NCBI GenBank assembly: GCA_937896905.1
Contig: CALBOE010000006.1
Span: 186,001-250,000 of the forward strand
Reading direction: 5' to 3'
DNA from: an uncultured Clostridia bacterium
GTDB lineage: Bacteria > Bacillota > Clostridia > Christensenellales > UBA1242
DNA length: 64,000 bases
Shown here: positions 42,657 to 51,251 of the stretch, in pieces
Numbering within the stretch: the first letter of the stretch is position 1
How the letters are laid out: every line of letters begins with the position of its first letter
Made by a program: the position numbers and the translations under genes
Notes under the pieces: generated by a model
Told to the model about the DNA's origin: nothing
What the model saw: the letters and a program-made list of their open reading frames with translations, nothing else
Databases searched by the model: none

Positions 42657-43385
42657 ATGCAACACGTTCTAAGTTCCATGCGAAAAGCCATTCAACTATA
42701 TAACCTAATTGAAGATGGCGACAGAATTGCAGTGGGAGTTTCTGGAGGAAAAGACAGTTTAGTAATGTTAAAAGCGCTTGCAAACTTTAAAAAATTTGGC
42801 TTAGTAAACTACGACATAGTGGCGGTTACCATAGATAATTACAATGGAACAGTAGACTATTCTGCCTTGCAACAGTTTTGCAACGAACTTAAAGTTGAAC
42901 TTGTTATTGAGCAAACAGACATTCACAACATAATTTTTAACATTCGCAAAGAAAAAAATCCATGCTCACTATGCGCCAAAATGCGCAGAGGCGCACTAAA
43001 TTCAGTTTGCAACAGATTAGGTTGCAATAAGTTAGCACTGGCCCACCACAAACAAGACGTGGTAACAACATTTTTTATATCGTTACTATACGAAGGTCGT
43101 CTTAGCACAATGTTGCCAACCTCATATATGTCAAACTCTAAAATAACACTAATTCGTCCACTATATTTAACCGAGGAAAAAACAATAACTCACGCCAGCA
43201 AAAACACGCCCGTCCTTAAAAGCATTTGCCCTGCAGATAAGAACAGTAAACGTAAGGACATTAAAGAATTTGTGCAAGAATTGGAATTAAAGTTTCCATG
43301 CTGCCGAAAAAGAATTGAGCGAGCCATTCTCACTCCAGAAAATTACAATTTGCTTAATTCAATTTTCCCGTATGACAATAAATAA
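42657..43385 (+). CDS. ttcA: TtcA-family tRNA thiolation ATPase
   Basis: TtcA-type enzymes activate a tRNA base with ATP and add sulfur, in TtcA at cytidine 32, using a 4Fe-4S cluster. The PP-loop SGGKDS is at 29-34. The cluster ligands fit Cys103 and Cys106 (NPCSLCAKMRRGAL) and Cys191 (SICPADKNSKR). The usual HHxDD motif reads HHKQD at 130-134, a small deviation. The length of 242 aa fits the shorter Firmicutes forms. Strong AAAGGAGG precedes ATG 42657. It depends on Fe-S assembly, and a sufC-sufB pair lies 0.5 kb downstream. Confidence 0.85.
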   Translation: MQHVLSSMRKAIQLYNLIEDGDRIAVGVSGGKDSLVMLKALANFKKFGLVNYDIVAVTIDNYNGTVDYSALQQFCNELKVELVIEQTDIHNIIFNIRKEKNPCSLCAKMRRGALNSVCNRLGCNKLALAHHKQDVVTTFFISLLYEGRLSTMLPTSYMSNSKITLIRPLYLTEEKTITHASKNTPVLKSICPADKNSKRKDIKEFVQELELKFPCCRKRIERAILTPENYNLLNSIFPYDNK

Positions 43386-43392
43386 AAGATAT

Positions 43393-43440
43393 AGCAACTC
43401 ATAAAAGCGACACTTTTCGTTGCTTTTTTCTTTTTTTTAT
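43393..43440 (+). terminator. ttcA terminator
   Basis: AGCAAC (43393-43398) pairs with GTTGCT (43419-43424). An inner AAAAG/CTTTT stem extends it, and a long T-run follows. Confidence 0.75.
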
Positions 43441-43485
43441 CATAATTCGTCACACAAAATAATAGGTTGGATTAAGGAGAAATTT

Positions 43486-43785
43486 ATGAACTTTAAAACA
43501 CCAACCAACCGCCCCATAGAGCTTGCAAAATATATTTTGGCAAGCCGCAGCACAATACGCCAAACCGCTCAAGTTTTTGGTGTCCCCAAAAGCACTGTCC
43601 ATCACGATTTAAGCATTAAATTAAAACAGTTAAACCCAGCGCTGTACCTGCAAGTTCAAAAACTTATGCAGCAAAACTTTAGCATTAAGCATTTTCATGG
43701 AGGCGAAGCGACAAGAAAAAAATATCTAGCATTAAAAAATGAAATAAATATTAACGATCAACAAGAATATTTAAATAGTATATAA
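43486..43785 (+). CDS. spoIIID: Sporulation transcription factor SpoIIID
   Basis: SpoIIID is a small DNA-binding regulator of mother-cell genes during endospore formation. The 99 aa contain the HTH TIRQTAQVFGVPKSTVHHDL and the strongly conserved tail SIKHFHGGEATRKKYLALK, matching Bacillus SpoIIID in layout. The frame is open from 43420, but ATG 43486 follows AAGGAG. There are no other sporulation genes next to it. Bases 43441-43470, between the ttcA terminator and the ribosome site, must hold its promoter; I see no sigma-A match, which fits a sigma-E-type promoter. Confidence 0.92.
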   Translation: MNFKTPTNRPIELAKYILASRSTIRQTAQVFGVPKSTVHHDLSIKLKQLNPALYLQVQKLMQQNFSIKHFHGGEATRKKYLALKNEININDQQEYLNSI

Positions 43786-43900
43786 ATTTAAAAAATAAAA
43801 TAAAAAACGGTTATTTTAAATTAAAATGCTTTATTTTTATTATTAAATTAATAAAAAATAATTATTTAATTAATTTTTTTAAAATATTTAATTGCAAATA

Positions 43901-43935
43901 AAAAACTAAAACAATTTTGTTTTAGTTTTTTTAAA
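43901..43935. terminator. Bidirectional terminator between spoIIID and the suf genes
   Basis: A 13-bp stem AAAAACTAAAACA / TGTTTTAGTTTTT with loop ATTT. Bases 43786-43900 before it are A/T only for long stretches, with no other feature seen. Confidence 0.78.
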
Positions 43936-43939
43936 TGTT

Positions 43940-44854
43940 TTATTTTAAAAAACCTTCAATAATTTTGTTCTCTGCTTCAGCCTGCGTTAATCCTAAAGTC
44001 ATAAGCTTTACAATTTGTTCGCCCGCAATTTTCCCAACCGCAGCTTCGTGGCTAAGTTCTGCCAACTTATGTTTTGCACTAATTTTAGGAATGGAAAATA
44101 TCCTTGCATCGTCTAGCAAAATTCCATCACATTCAACCCGCCCAAAGCATGCGTTTTCGCCAACAAGGTTAGATTTAAACTGCTGCTCGCTTTCACCTTT
44201 AGCAACGCTTCTTGAAGCAATGGTGCACCTACTATTTGCCCCCTTCAATTTAACAAAGAAATCGCTTTTTGCAACATCAAATCTATTAGTAACAATTTTT
44301 TCATTAACCGTTAAAACCGCTCCGTCTTTTAAGGTTGCTTTAGTTGAACGATTGGAATAGTCCACCCCTCCTATTTGCGTGGTATTCATAGCCAAACTGC
44401 TATTTTCTTCCATTTTAATGATGGTTGTTGGATTAAGCTGTTTGTTTTTGCCAGTTCCCGTTGCAAAGTGATTTTCAACATACGTTACCCTTGCACCTTT
44501 ACCAATGTGGAATGTGTGAATGCCATCGTGCCCACCATCTTGCCCCGAATGAAGTCCACAACCGGCAACAATTGTAACCTCTGCACCAGCCTCAACATAA
44601 AAATCGTTATAAACCAAATCAAACAGCCCATTTTCGGTAACAATAACTGGTAAATGGCACGCCTCACCCTTGCAATTAGAGCTAATAAAAATGTCTATTC
44701 CGCTTCCATCATCTTTAGGAGTAATCTTTATGTTTTCGGTTGAGCGCACAACCTGCCCTTTTCCGTTTTTTCTAAACGACACCGCACCACTTGGAACATC
44801 ATGCAAGCCCGCAATTTCTTTTAAAAGATTTTTTGTTATTTGATCCATTTTCAT
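43940..44854 (-). CDS. sufB: SufB/SufD-family Fe-S scaffold protein, short form
   Basis: Partner of SufC in building Fe-S clusters. It is about 304 aa, much shorter than the 420-470 aa of classical SufB or SufD, and it lacks the long N-terminal domain. The beta-helix core (FHIGKGARVTYVENHFATG) and the C-terminal family signature LSHEAAVGKIAGEQIVKLMT are present. It overlaps sufC by 4 bp, and GGAGG before ATG 44854 lies in the sufC end, so translation is coupled. No sufS or sufU is nearby. This fits the two-gene SUF-like minimal system (SmsC-SmsB). Confidence 0.88.
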   Translation of the reverse strand: MKMDQITKNLLKEIAGLHDVPSGAVSFRKNGKGQVVRSTENIKITPKDDGSGIDIFISSNCKGEACHLPVIVTENGLFDLVYNDFYVEAGAEVTIVAGCGLHSGQDGGHDGIHTFHIGKGARVTYVENHFATGTGKNKQLNPTTIIKMEENSSLAMNTTQIGGVDYSNRSTKATLKDGAVLTVNEKIVTNRFDVAKSDFFVKLKGANSRCTIASRSVAKGESEQQFKSNLVGENACFGRVECDGILLDDARIFSIPKISAKHKLAELSHEAAVGKIAGEQIVKLMTLGLTQAEAENKIIEGFLK

Positions 44855-45558
44855 TGTTTGCCTCCCCCAATCCTGGCACAGGACAAGCTCCCCAACTTTT
44901 TAAGAACCATTTTTGAAGTTCCATACATTTGAACTTTGCCAGAAGAAAGCACCAAAATTCTATCCGCACGCTCCAATAATCGCTCTTGATGACTAACAAT
45001 AAGGTAAGTTTTACCCTTTTCAATAAGGTTGTTTAGCCGCTCAAAACTCCACAAGTCAATACCCGCTTCTGGTTCGTCAAAAATTAATGCAGATCCACTT
45101 TTTGCCACAGCCAAAGCAAGTTCTATTCGCTTTTGTTCGCCACCAGAAAGAGTTTTATCAAATTCTCGGTTAATGTACTCCTTTGCGCAAATGCCCACCT
45201 TGGAAAGATATTCACACGCTTTGCTTACAGACGTTTTTTCTTTAAGCGCAAGGTCTATTAATTCTTTAACCGTAATACCCCTAAATGCAACCGGCTGCTG
45301 AAACGCATAGTTTATTCCCATATTTGCACGCTGGTCTATTGTTTTTTCTGTAATATCTACGCCATTAAAATAAACCTTACCCGAAGTTGGTTTAATAATT
45401 CCCGCAATTATTTTGGTTAAAGTACTTTTGCCACTACCATTTTGGCCAGTTATAGCCGTAACAACACCATCTTCAAATTGACATGAAATATTATCAAGAA
45501 TTAATTTTTCTTGCCCGTCCACCATAACTTTATAGGTTATATTTTCTAGTTTTATCAT
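44851..45558 (-). CDS. sufC: SufC-type ABC ATPase for Fe-S assembly
   Basis: SufC is a soluble ABC ATPase that drives the SufB-type scaffold. Walker A is GQNGSGKST at 38-46, the signature LSGGE at 137-141 and Walker B LIFDEPEAGID at about 158-168. The Q-loop region has YAFQQPVAFRGI. The frame runs back to 45594, but ATG 45558 gives the clean N-terminus MIKLENITYKV and 235 aa. There is no Shine-Dalgarno and the -10 lies 7 nt before this ATG. It shares a transcript with sufB. Confidence 0.92.
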   Translation of the reverse strand: MIKLENITYKVMVDGQEKLILDNISCQFEDGVVTAITGQNGSGKSTLTKIIAGIIKPTSGKVYFNGVDITEKTIDQRANMGINYAFQQPVAFRGITVKELIDLALKEKTSVSKACEYLSKVGICAKEYINREFDKTLSGGEQKRIELALAVAKSGSALIFDEPEAGIDLWSFERLNNLIEKGKTYLIVSHQERLLERADRILVLSSGKVQMYGTSKMVLKKLGSLSCARIGGGKQ

Positions 45559-45565
45559 ATACAAC

Positions 45566-45594
45566 ATTCTAACACACGTCATCAAAAAAATCAA
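45566..45594 (-). promoter_or_regulatory. sufCB promoter, leaderless arrangement
   Basis: On the minus strand TTGATT (45589-45594) and TAGAAT (45566-45571) have a 17-bp spacer. The -35 lies in the T-run of the terminator of the upstream operon. Confidence 0.65.
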
Positions 45595-45595
45595 T

Positions 45596-45624
45596 AAAAA
45601 AGTATAAAGCCAACGCTTTATACT
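45596..45624 (-). terminator. Terminator of the signal-peptidase surface operon
   Basis: AGTATAAAGC (45601-45610) pairs with GCTTTATACT (45615-45624) over loop CAAC and is followed on the minus strand by six T. It overlaps the last codons of the 397-aa gene. Confidence 0.88.
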
Positions 45625-46811
45625 CTTGTTAAGTTCGCACGAATTTCTATTTTAATGTTATTCGCATTTAAAGTATCTTTATAGCTTTCGTCTAAAACAA
45701 TTCCTTCAAATAAATCTATTGTTCTTCCACCAGAAACCGTTGCCAAGCTTTTATATTTACAATATCCTACCTGCATAAATTTATGATCTTCATCAGAGAA
45801 GGTTTCTACAATAAAGGTATTCTCAATTCTATTGTTATTTTGATAAACAAACACCTCAAATTCAACATTAAATGTCCCCGCCGATTCAATTTTAAGCTTG
45901 GTATCAATAACTAAAGTTGAATTGCCCGCGATATTATTAGGCGCTCTAAATTTATCCATTTGCACGCCATCTACAATAAATTCCGCGTCTGCACCTTTCA
46001 CATATAAGAACACGTTATTTTCCAAGTAAATAACGCCCAAAAATGAACAAATTACTGCAATTGCAATTGCCAATAAAATAGATAAAATTATTATTGCAAC
46101 TTTATTACGCGTGGATCGTGCACGCATATTTCTTAGGTTTTGCTCGTGGATCGCTTCTAAATCTTCTAATTCCAGTTTTTCTGTAGATTCGGTACGGTAA
46201 TCATCACGCAACTTTCTTGCAACCAACAGCATAATAAATGTTATTAAATTGCCAGTTAAAATAGACAAAACCAACATCGCTTTTCTTAAGCCGTTTCGCT
46301 TTTCAGCATCGCCAGTTTTAATGCTTTTAAGAAAATTCGCACTAACAATAAGCACCGCCAGCACAAAAGCAATTTCAACAAGTTGCAACGCCAACATTGG
46401 CAACACAAGTTTCAGGACTGCCTGTCCTCCAATCCCTGATGAATCTACGCCGCCCATCATAATAAGTGTTGATACAACGCTGACAATTGAATATAAAACG
46501 CTAAAAGCGGCAATAACAATTGCTATAATGGCTGCAATTTTTTCCACTTTACTTTTAGATTTATTGCTTTGTGGGTTTTCTTTGTTTAATTTGCTTAATT
46601 CCTCAAGGGATTTATCGTTATAAACTCCGCCGGAATTAGAAACAAATTTGGCCGTATCTGCTTTTTGGATTTCATCATTAACTGAATTTGTTTTGACAGC
46701 CGTTTGCTTAGCCCGCGATTTTGCTTGGGCAGTTGGCTTGGTTGCCGCAGTGCCAACAGAAGTTTTCCTTGCCGCCGGTTTTTTTGCAGGCAAATTTTTA
46801 TCCTCTTCCAT
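45618..46811 (-). CDS. Four-TM membrane protein with an outer beta domain, 397 aa
   Basis: Not recognised. Residues 1-90 are a basic Ala/Lys/Pro-rich tail, cytoplasmic by charge. Membrane helices lie at about 92-118, 132-158, 176-197 and 237-261. Residues 262-397 would be outside and look beta-rich (FIVDGVQMDKFRAPNNI, then TFNVEFEVFVYQNNNRIENT). Strong AAAGGAGGG precedes ATG 46811. It is the last gene of the operon with the SipW-type peptidase. By position it could anchor or organise the secreted proteins made upstream, which is only an inference. Confidence 0.75.
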   Translation of the reverse strand: MEEDKNLPAKKPAARKTSVGTAATKPTAQAKSRAKQTAVKTNSVNDEIQKADTAKFVSNSGGVYNDKSLEELSKLNKENPQSNKSKSKVEKIAAIIAIVIAAFSVLYSIVSVVSTLIMMGGVDSSGIGGQAVLKLVLPMLALQLVEIAFVLAVLIVSANFLKSIKTGDAEKRNGLRKAMLVLSILTGNLITFIMLLVARKLRDDYRTESTEKLELEDLEAIHEQNLRNMRARSTRNKVAIIILSILLAIAIAVICSFLGVIYLENNVFLYVKGADAEFIVDGVQMDKFRAPNNIAGNSTLVIDTKLKIESAGTFNVEFEVFVYQNNNRIENTFIVETFSDEDHKFMQVGYCKYKSLATVSGGRTIDLFEGIVLDESYKDTLNANNIKIEIRANLTRV

Positions 46812-46832
46812 AAATCCCTCCTTTTATACAAT

Positions 46833-47474
46833 TTAAGCCATTGAGGCTGGTTTAATGCCTGTAGTTGCATTTTCAATTGTTAAAATCATTTTTAGATTGT
46901 TTCCATTAAGGTTTTTAGCATAGAAGTCCGCATACGGAATTGAAAAATGCGTTAAGATTGTTGCAGTTGTGTTAGACGCAAACGCAATGGTTGTGCCAGA
47001 ATTGTTTTGATAATAAACCCAACCGTCTGCACTCTGCGCAAAGCCACCAGCGGTTGACGTTGGCGACGTGAAGCCAAGTATGCTTGCATTTAAAAGTTCG
47101 TTTGTTGCACCGCAAGCGTAAAACTGAATTTTAAACCTTAATCCAGATGTTGTTGCTGCAGACTCATTGTTCTTAATTAACAAATTAAGCCCATATTGTT
47201 CATCTGGCTCAACCATTGTAACGCTTTCTCCGTTTGAGTTTGTGAAAGTTAAATTAACAACATTGTTTGCATTTATGGAAGTTGTTACATCGTTTTCACT
47301 TCCTCCAATATTTTGATAAATTGCAATATTTGCCCCTATATTTATTTCACATTGAATGTTATAACCTTTGCTGGTAAACCACGAATTAGACGTTATAAGT
47401 GGAGAAATGAAAGAGATTAGCAGCACGAGTGCTGTTAAAGCAAATATTGAATTTGAACTTTGAACTCTTTTCAT
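46833..47474 (-). CDS. Secreted SipW-cognate-type protein, 213 aa
   Basis: A small exported protein, probably cut by the operon's signal peptidase. The frame is open from 47513, but ATG 47474 follows AAAGGA. The signal region FALTALVLLISFISPLI is followed by ITSNSWFTSKGYN, a variant of the aromatic-rich site seen in TasA/CalY-like substrates. The mature part is beta-rich, with a pattern like TasA-type subunits (IGANIAIYQN, NNVVNLTFTNSNGES). It shows no cell-wall anchor. It lies 11 bp behind the 226-aa paralogue-like gene. Confidence 0.72.
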   Translation of the reverse strand: MKRVQSSNSIFALTALVLLISFISPLITSNSWFTSKGYNIQCEINIGANIAIYQNIGGSENDVTTSINANNVVNLTFTNSNGESVTMVEPDEQYGLNLLIKNNESAATTSGLRFKIQFYACGATNELLNASILGFTSPTSTAGGFAQSADGWVYYQNNSGTTIAFASNTTATILTHFSIPYADFYAKNLNGNNLKMILTIENATTGIKPASMA

Positions 47475-47485
47475 TTTTATTCCTT

Positions 47486-48166
47486 TTATTTCCACCAGGA
47501 ACAATAACCCCAACCGTCGGTATAATAAGATGCAAATGCTTGATTTGTGGACTGAACCGCATCAAACGAAATAGTTATTTGCAGCTTTTTTTGCATAATA
47601 TCGTCCGGCGCAGATGAAAGCAATGTCATACCGTTTGCAAACAGAGAAGTCTCCCCTCCTGGAAGAGCCTCTGCGTAATAATACATAACGTTAACAACCC
47701 CCGTTGTAGGATTAGTTACAGTTTTCACTTCAGCCACGTCCATTGATGAATTAAGTTGAAAATATCTGCCATAGTTAACGCTTTTATCTGGCGTTGACCC
47801 GTTAACAACATAGGCATCTACCCAATAGCGAATATATGCAGAGCAAGAAGTGCTAGACGATGTGAAATTAAGCGAGAATAATGTTTGAGCATCGGTGCTG
47901 TTAACTTTAAATCCAAATGTACCTCCCCTTACTATTGTAGACTCACTTGGATAAACCGTAAAGGTAGGAGTGTTAATTGTTGTTAAGCTTGAAGACTGAG
48001 ATGTTTTATATCCAATCTTTACCTCTAAGGTGCTAAACTGAGCAGTTCCGCTTACAGTTTTTGATGCTGTGAAATAGGAATAAGTTACACCAAACACGCA
48101 CAAAAAGATTAGTGTTAAACTAACAAGAATAGATAGTATTGAACTTTGTTTTTGTTTCGTTCTCAT
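47486..48166 (-). CDS. TasA/CalY-like secreted fibre-subunit candidate, 226 aa
   Basis: A probable substrate of the SipW-type peptidase. The signal SILSILVSLTLIFLCVFGV runs into TYSYFTASKTVSGTAQF, which closely matches the SipW-cognate site (tyrosine or phenylalanine near T/D, then a beta start). The mature domain is about 195 residues and beta-rich, in the size range of TasA. Two Cys (CSAYIRYW and YCSWWK, the latter at the very C-terminus) could form a disulfide. AAAAGGAGA precedes ATG 48166. It is preceded by the 810-aa secreted protein and followed by the 213-aa one. Confidence 0.75.
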   Translation of the reverse strand: MRTKQKQSSILSILVSLTLIFLCVFGVTYSYFTASKTVSGTAQFSTLEVKIGYKTSQSSSLTTINTPTFTVYPSESTIVRGGTFGFKVNSTDAQTLFSLNFTSSSTSCSAYIRYWVDAYVVNGSTPDKSVNYGRYFQLNSSMDVAEVKTVTNPTTGVVNVMYYYAEALPGGETSLFANGMTLLSSAPDDIMQKKLQITISFDAVQSTNQAFASYYTDGWGYCSWWK

Positions 48167-48189
48167 AATCTCCTTTTAAGCATTTTAAA

Positions 48190-50610
48190 TTAATTAAAAT
48201 ACGCCTCAAATGCTGTTTTTACAGCATTTGGAACACTCCAAGCTGACAAGGTTGAAGAGGTATATGCCCCCGTTGCCACAATGGTGTCCATTGTTCCTGT
48301 TGCGGTCATTGGAACAGCAAGCACCTGACCAGGGCGAACAATGCCAATGTAATAATTTTGCCCGCTAACAACAAAACTGGAACCCGGTGTTTTCAAAGTT
48401 CCACCAAAGCGAACATAATAGGAATTTGCAGATGCATTAACAATATACGCTTGGCTTGTTCCTTCATTAACCAAACTTATTGAATTATCTGCGTTCGCCG
48501 TGCCCGTTGCAGTTGATCCTGAAATCCTAATTTCGTTTGTTGTGTTGATTGTTATTGTTGCAACCTTAACCCTTTCATTTGGCGCAAGGCTACATTGTGC
48601 ATTAGAGTATGCATTATCATTTGCCGAGAAATTAGATGCAAATGAAACATTTGCTAGTGAGCTATCCTCCCAAAGAGCCGTAATAGACCTAAAGCCTTTA
48701 GGGTTCTCGGTTGCCAATCCCCAGTCGTTACTTGTGTTTGGCTGCCCACTTGAAGTGTAATATTTCCAATATGAAGAATTCCAGTCGTAAGGCCTTGATG
48801 CAAGCGGTACGAATGACTTATTTAGTTGTTGTATTTTTGGTGTTACCGATACTCCAGTAATCATTTCTTTAGTTTTATTTTTTACCCAAAGTTCAACTGT
48901 TGTTGAACTAGCAGAAACTGTTTTCGTTGCCTCAACAGTTAGCGTTGAAGATTTTGTGGTTTCATTTGCTTCGCTTGCGGTGTAGCTAGGCACAACTTCC
49001 ACCCAAACATCATAACAACCTCCAAATCCACCATTTTGAATGGTTTTTGTTATTACGTTTGTTAATGTGGCAGCAAGCGAAAAGCTTTCTAAAATTGTAA
49101 CACTTGAATATGGTGCCAAATACGCGCCCGCAGACATACCCACAATGTTGCCCAAATAAGTTCCGGAAGCACATTCAACAGTTCTAATTAACCATGTGTC
49201 CGCATTTGGCGAACCATTTGAAGCATATAATTTAAGTGTGTAGGAAATGTTAGATACTGCCATCTTTTTTGCGGTGTTGTTAATTAAGGTTATGTTTGAA
49301 GTATAGGTAGAGTTGTGGCTTGCTTCAAACGCATCGTAAAGCGCAGGAGAGGCAACTGTTGAATTATAAACACTAACCTCTGGCTGAGCATGTCCCGCAC
49401 TTGCAGGCGTGTCCACAGAAGATATGTATCCGCAGCTTAATTTTGAATTGGAGACGCTGAAACCAACTCCATTTAGCTCTAGTGCCGTTTGAATTGCGTA
49501 TCCATTGTAATTAATTGTTTGATTTTCCGTATTTTCACTAGCGCTTGGGCCTAGAGTTGTAATTTCTATGCTGTCCACAACATCTACATAAGCCACAGTG
49601 TTTGCTGGAATTATTTTTGTGTAGTAGTAACTGTCTGTTGCACTGTCGTATGCCCAATTGCTGGTTGTTCCATTATTGCTGGAACCATTCGCAAAATCGG
49701 TTGCGTTTTTAGAATAATTAACTAAGTGGTTATTATCTGGAGCAAATCCGCCTGAACCTGTCCAGCTGTTTGTTATTCTTGCCCTTAATTCAACGCCTGA
49801 ATTTCCCGCCACAATGTAAGCCGAAATTCCAGCAAAATATTTGTTGCCACCAAGCCATGTTGCCGAATCCACTTGATTATTTGAAACACTTTTAAAATAT
49901 GCACCCTTTGGATTTGGGTATTTAATGCCGTTTGCAATTTTGTATCTATGGTTGGTAACCATTGCATAGGCCTTGTTTACATTTTGTGCGTCTGCATTAT
50001 ACCCTTTATATTTTAACCATGCAATAGCTGCCGGCTGTGCCGACATTCCTGACACCAATGGATGATTTTGGTTATAGGTTGCCGCGCCAGCTTTATAAAT
50101 TTTTGCTTCTTGTATGTTAATGGTTAACGTTGCGTTTGTGTAATCTTGTTCATTAACCGTAACAAATTCAACCCCGGTGAAAATTGGAAGTTTGTTTGTT
50201 CCTTCTAATGCAAAACTTGCATCATGTTTCGTTCCTACATAGTAAATATATTCTTCGTCAACAATAAAGCCATCTCTGTTAGCATAAAGCAACACAACAT
50301 TGTCAGTGCTGTTGCCATTGCTCCAAGATAAGGAATATTTAAATCGAACATCAAAATTATATGGATATGAATATTGCATTGCAACTTCAAATGGGTGAGC
50401 ACCCGGCCCAAATGGAATTGGATTTGAAGTTGTATCGTTAATTATTACGTGATCCTGCGGAGCAACATAACTGGCCGTTGAATACTCGTTACTTTTCGCA
50501 AAAAAGTTAAGTGATGCCGCCGCAAACACAGAACCAATAGAAAATGCAAAAACTAGGACCATAAGCCCTATTAGCATTATTCTAAATTTACCCCTAGTTT
50601 TTGCTTTCAT
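48190..50610 (-). CDS. Large secreted protein of the signal-peptidase operon, 806 aa
   Basis: Function unknown. The signal peptide is basic then hydrophobic (IMLIGLMVLVFAFSIGSVFA) and runs into AAASLNFFAKSNEYSTASY, again an aromatic-rich site like SipW clients. The mature part is rich in Ser, Thr, Asn and Tyr and looks all-beta, with no GLUG caps. It has no wall anchor. ATG 50610 restarts 5 nt past the stop of the peptidase gene. An in-frame GTG at 50622 (810 aa), overlapping that stop, is the alternative. This tight coupling ties its expression to the peptidase. Confidence 0.78.
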   Translation of the reverse strand: MKAKTRGKFRIMLIGLMVLVFAFSIGSVFAAASLNFFAKSNEYSTASYVAPQDHVIINDTTSNPIPFGPGAHPFEVAMQYSYPYNFDVRFKYSLSWSNGNSTDNVVLLYANRDGFIVDEEYIYYVGTKHDASFALEGTNKLPIFTGVEFVTVNEQDYTNATLTINIQEAKIYKAGAATYNQNHPLVSGMSAQPAAIAWLKYKGYNADAQNVNKAYAMVTNHRYKIANGIKYPNPKGAYFKSVSNNQVDSATWLGGNKYFAGISAYIVAGNSGVELRARITNSWTGSGGFAPDNNHLVNYSKNATDFANGSSNNGTTSNWAYDSATDSYYYTKIIPANTVAYVDVVDSIEITTLGPSASENTENQTINYNGYAIQTALELNGVGFSVSNSKLSCGYISSVDTPASAGHAQPEVSVYNSTVASPALYDAFEASHNSTYTSNITLINNTAKKMAVSNISYTLKLYASNGSPNADTWLIRTVECASGTYLGNIVGMSAGAYLAPYSSVTILESFSLAATLTNVITKTIQNGGFGGCYDVWVEVVPSYTASEANETTKSSTLTVEATKTVSASSTTVELWVKNKTKEMITGVSVTPKIQQLNKSFVPLASRPYDWNSSYWKYYTSSGQPNTSNDWGLATENPKGFRSITALWEDSSLANVSFASNFSANDNAYSNAQCSLAPNERVKVATITINTTNEIRISGSTATGTANADNSISLVNEGTSQAYIVNASANSYYVRFGGTLKTPGSSFVVSGQNYYIGIVRPGQVLAVPMTATGTMDTIVATGAYTSSTLSAWSVPNAVKTAFEAYFN

Positions 50611-50615
50611 CAATT

Positions 50616-51239
50616 TTACCACAATCTCCCTGCGCGCCTCATTTCTAGTTCATTTTGAACTGCGCCACTTATACACCAAATGCCAACCACAATGGCAATG
50701 AATAGTAATTTATGAGAAGATATAAAGTTAAAATATGTTCCATAGTTTTTTGCAACGGCAACAACCTTGCCCAAAACCGCATTTTCTGTTGGCATTTGAA
50801 CATTGAATCCACCGTTATACACTTCTTCGTCTGTGAATGGACGTAAAAATTCAATGTCGTCTTGATATCCACCCGAATTAGGCGTATAATCAGTTCCATC
50901 TAAATTGTCAACATTATCACCGTGGCAAACGTAGTAAGTTTGACCATTGTATTCAATAACTCTTAACAATCTATGCACAACGGTTGCTGTTGTTCCTGCC
51001 TTAAATTGAATAATATCGCCAGGCTTGTATTCTTTTTGTTCTTTAACAATAACCATGTCGCCAACCATCAAATAAGGTTGTTCACTTGGTGTTAGAACTT
51101 CATAGGGTTTGAAACCAAAACCATACACACAAACCAAACCAACTGCCAAAATTATGCAAACAGAAAGCACAATGTTGTACATTAGTTTTTTAAAGAAATT
51201 AAATGCTTTGTTTTCATGTATTTGGTCGCTATAATTCAT
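50616..51239 (-). CDS. sipW: Signal peptidase I, SipW / S26B type
   Basis: A membrane-bound peptidase that cuts signal peptides, of the ER-like Ser-His class used for TasA-type substrates. TM1 is about 21-42 and a second TM lies at about 177-194. The catalytic region reads VLTPSEQPYLMVGDMVIV: Ser52 fits the nucleophile, though the common SGSM is replaced by TPSEQ. VVHRLLRV supplies His89, where bacterial LepB has Lys. CHGDNVDN (Asp108) and ENAVLGKVV are family segments. It is 207 aa. AGGGGA precedes ATG 51239, 12 bp behind the giant Fn3/GLUG lipoprotein gene. Confidence 0.85.
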   Translation of the reverse strand: MNYSDQIHENKAFNFFKKLMYNIVLSVCIILAVGLVCVYGFGFKPYEVLTPSEQPYLMVGDMVIVKEQKEYKPGDIIQFKAGTTATVVHRLLRVIEYNGQTYYVCHGDNVDNLDGTDYTPNSGGYQDDIEFLRPFTDEEVYNGGFNVQMPTENAVLGKVVAVAKNYGTYFNFISSHKLLFIAIVVGIWCISGAVQNELEMRRAGRLW

Positions 51240-51251
51240 TTTTTCCCCTTT

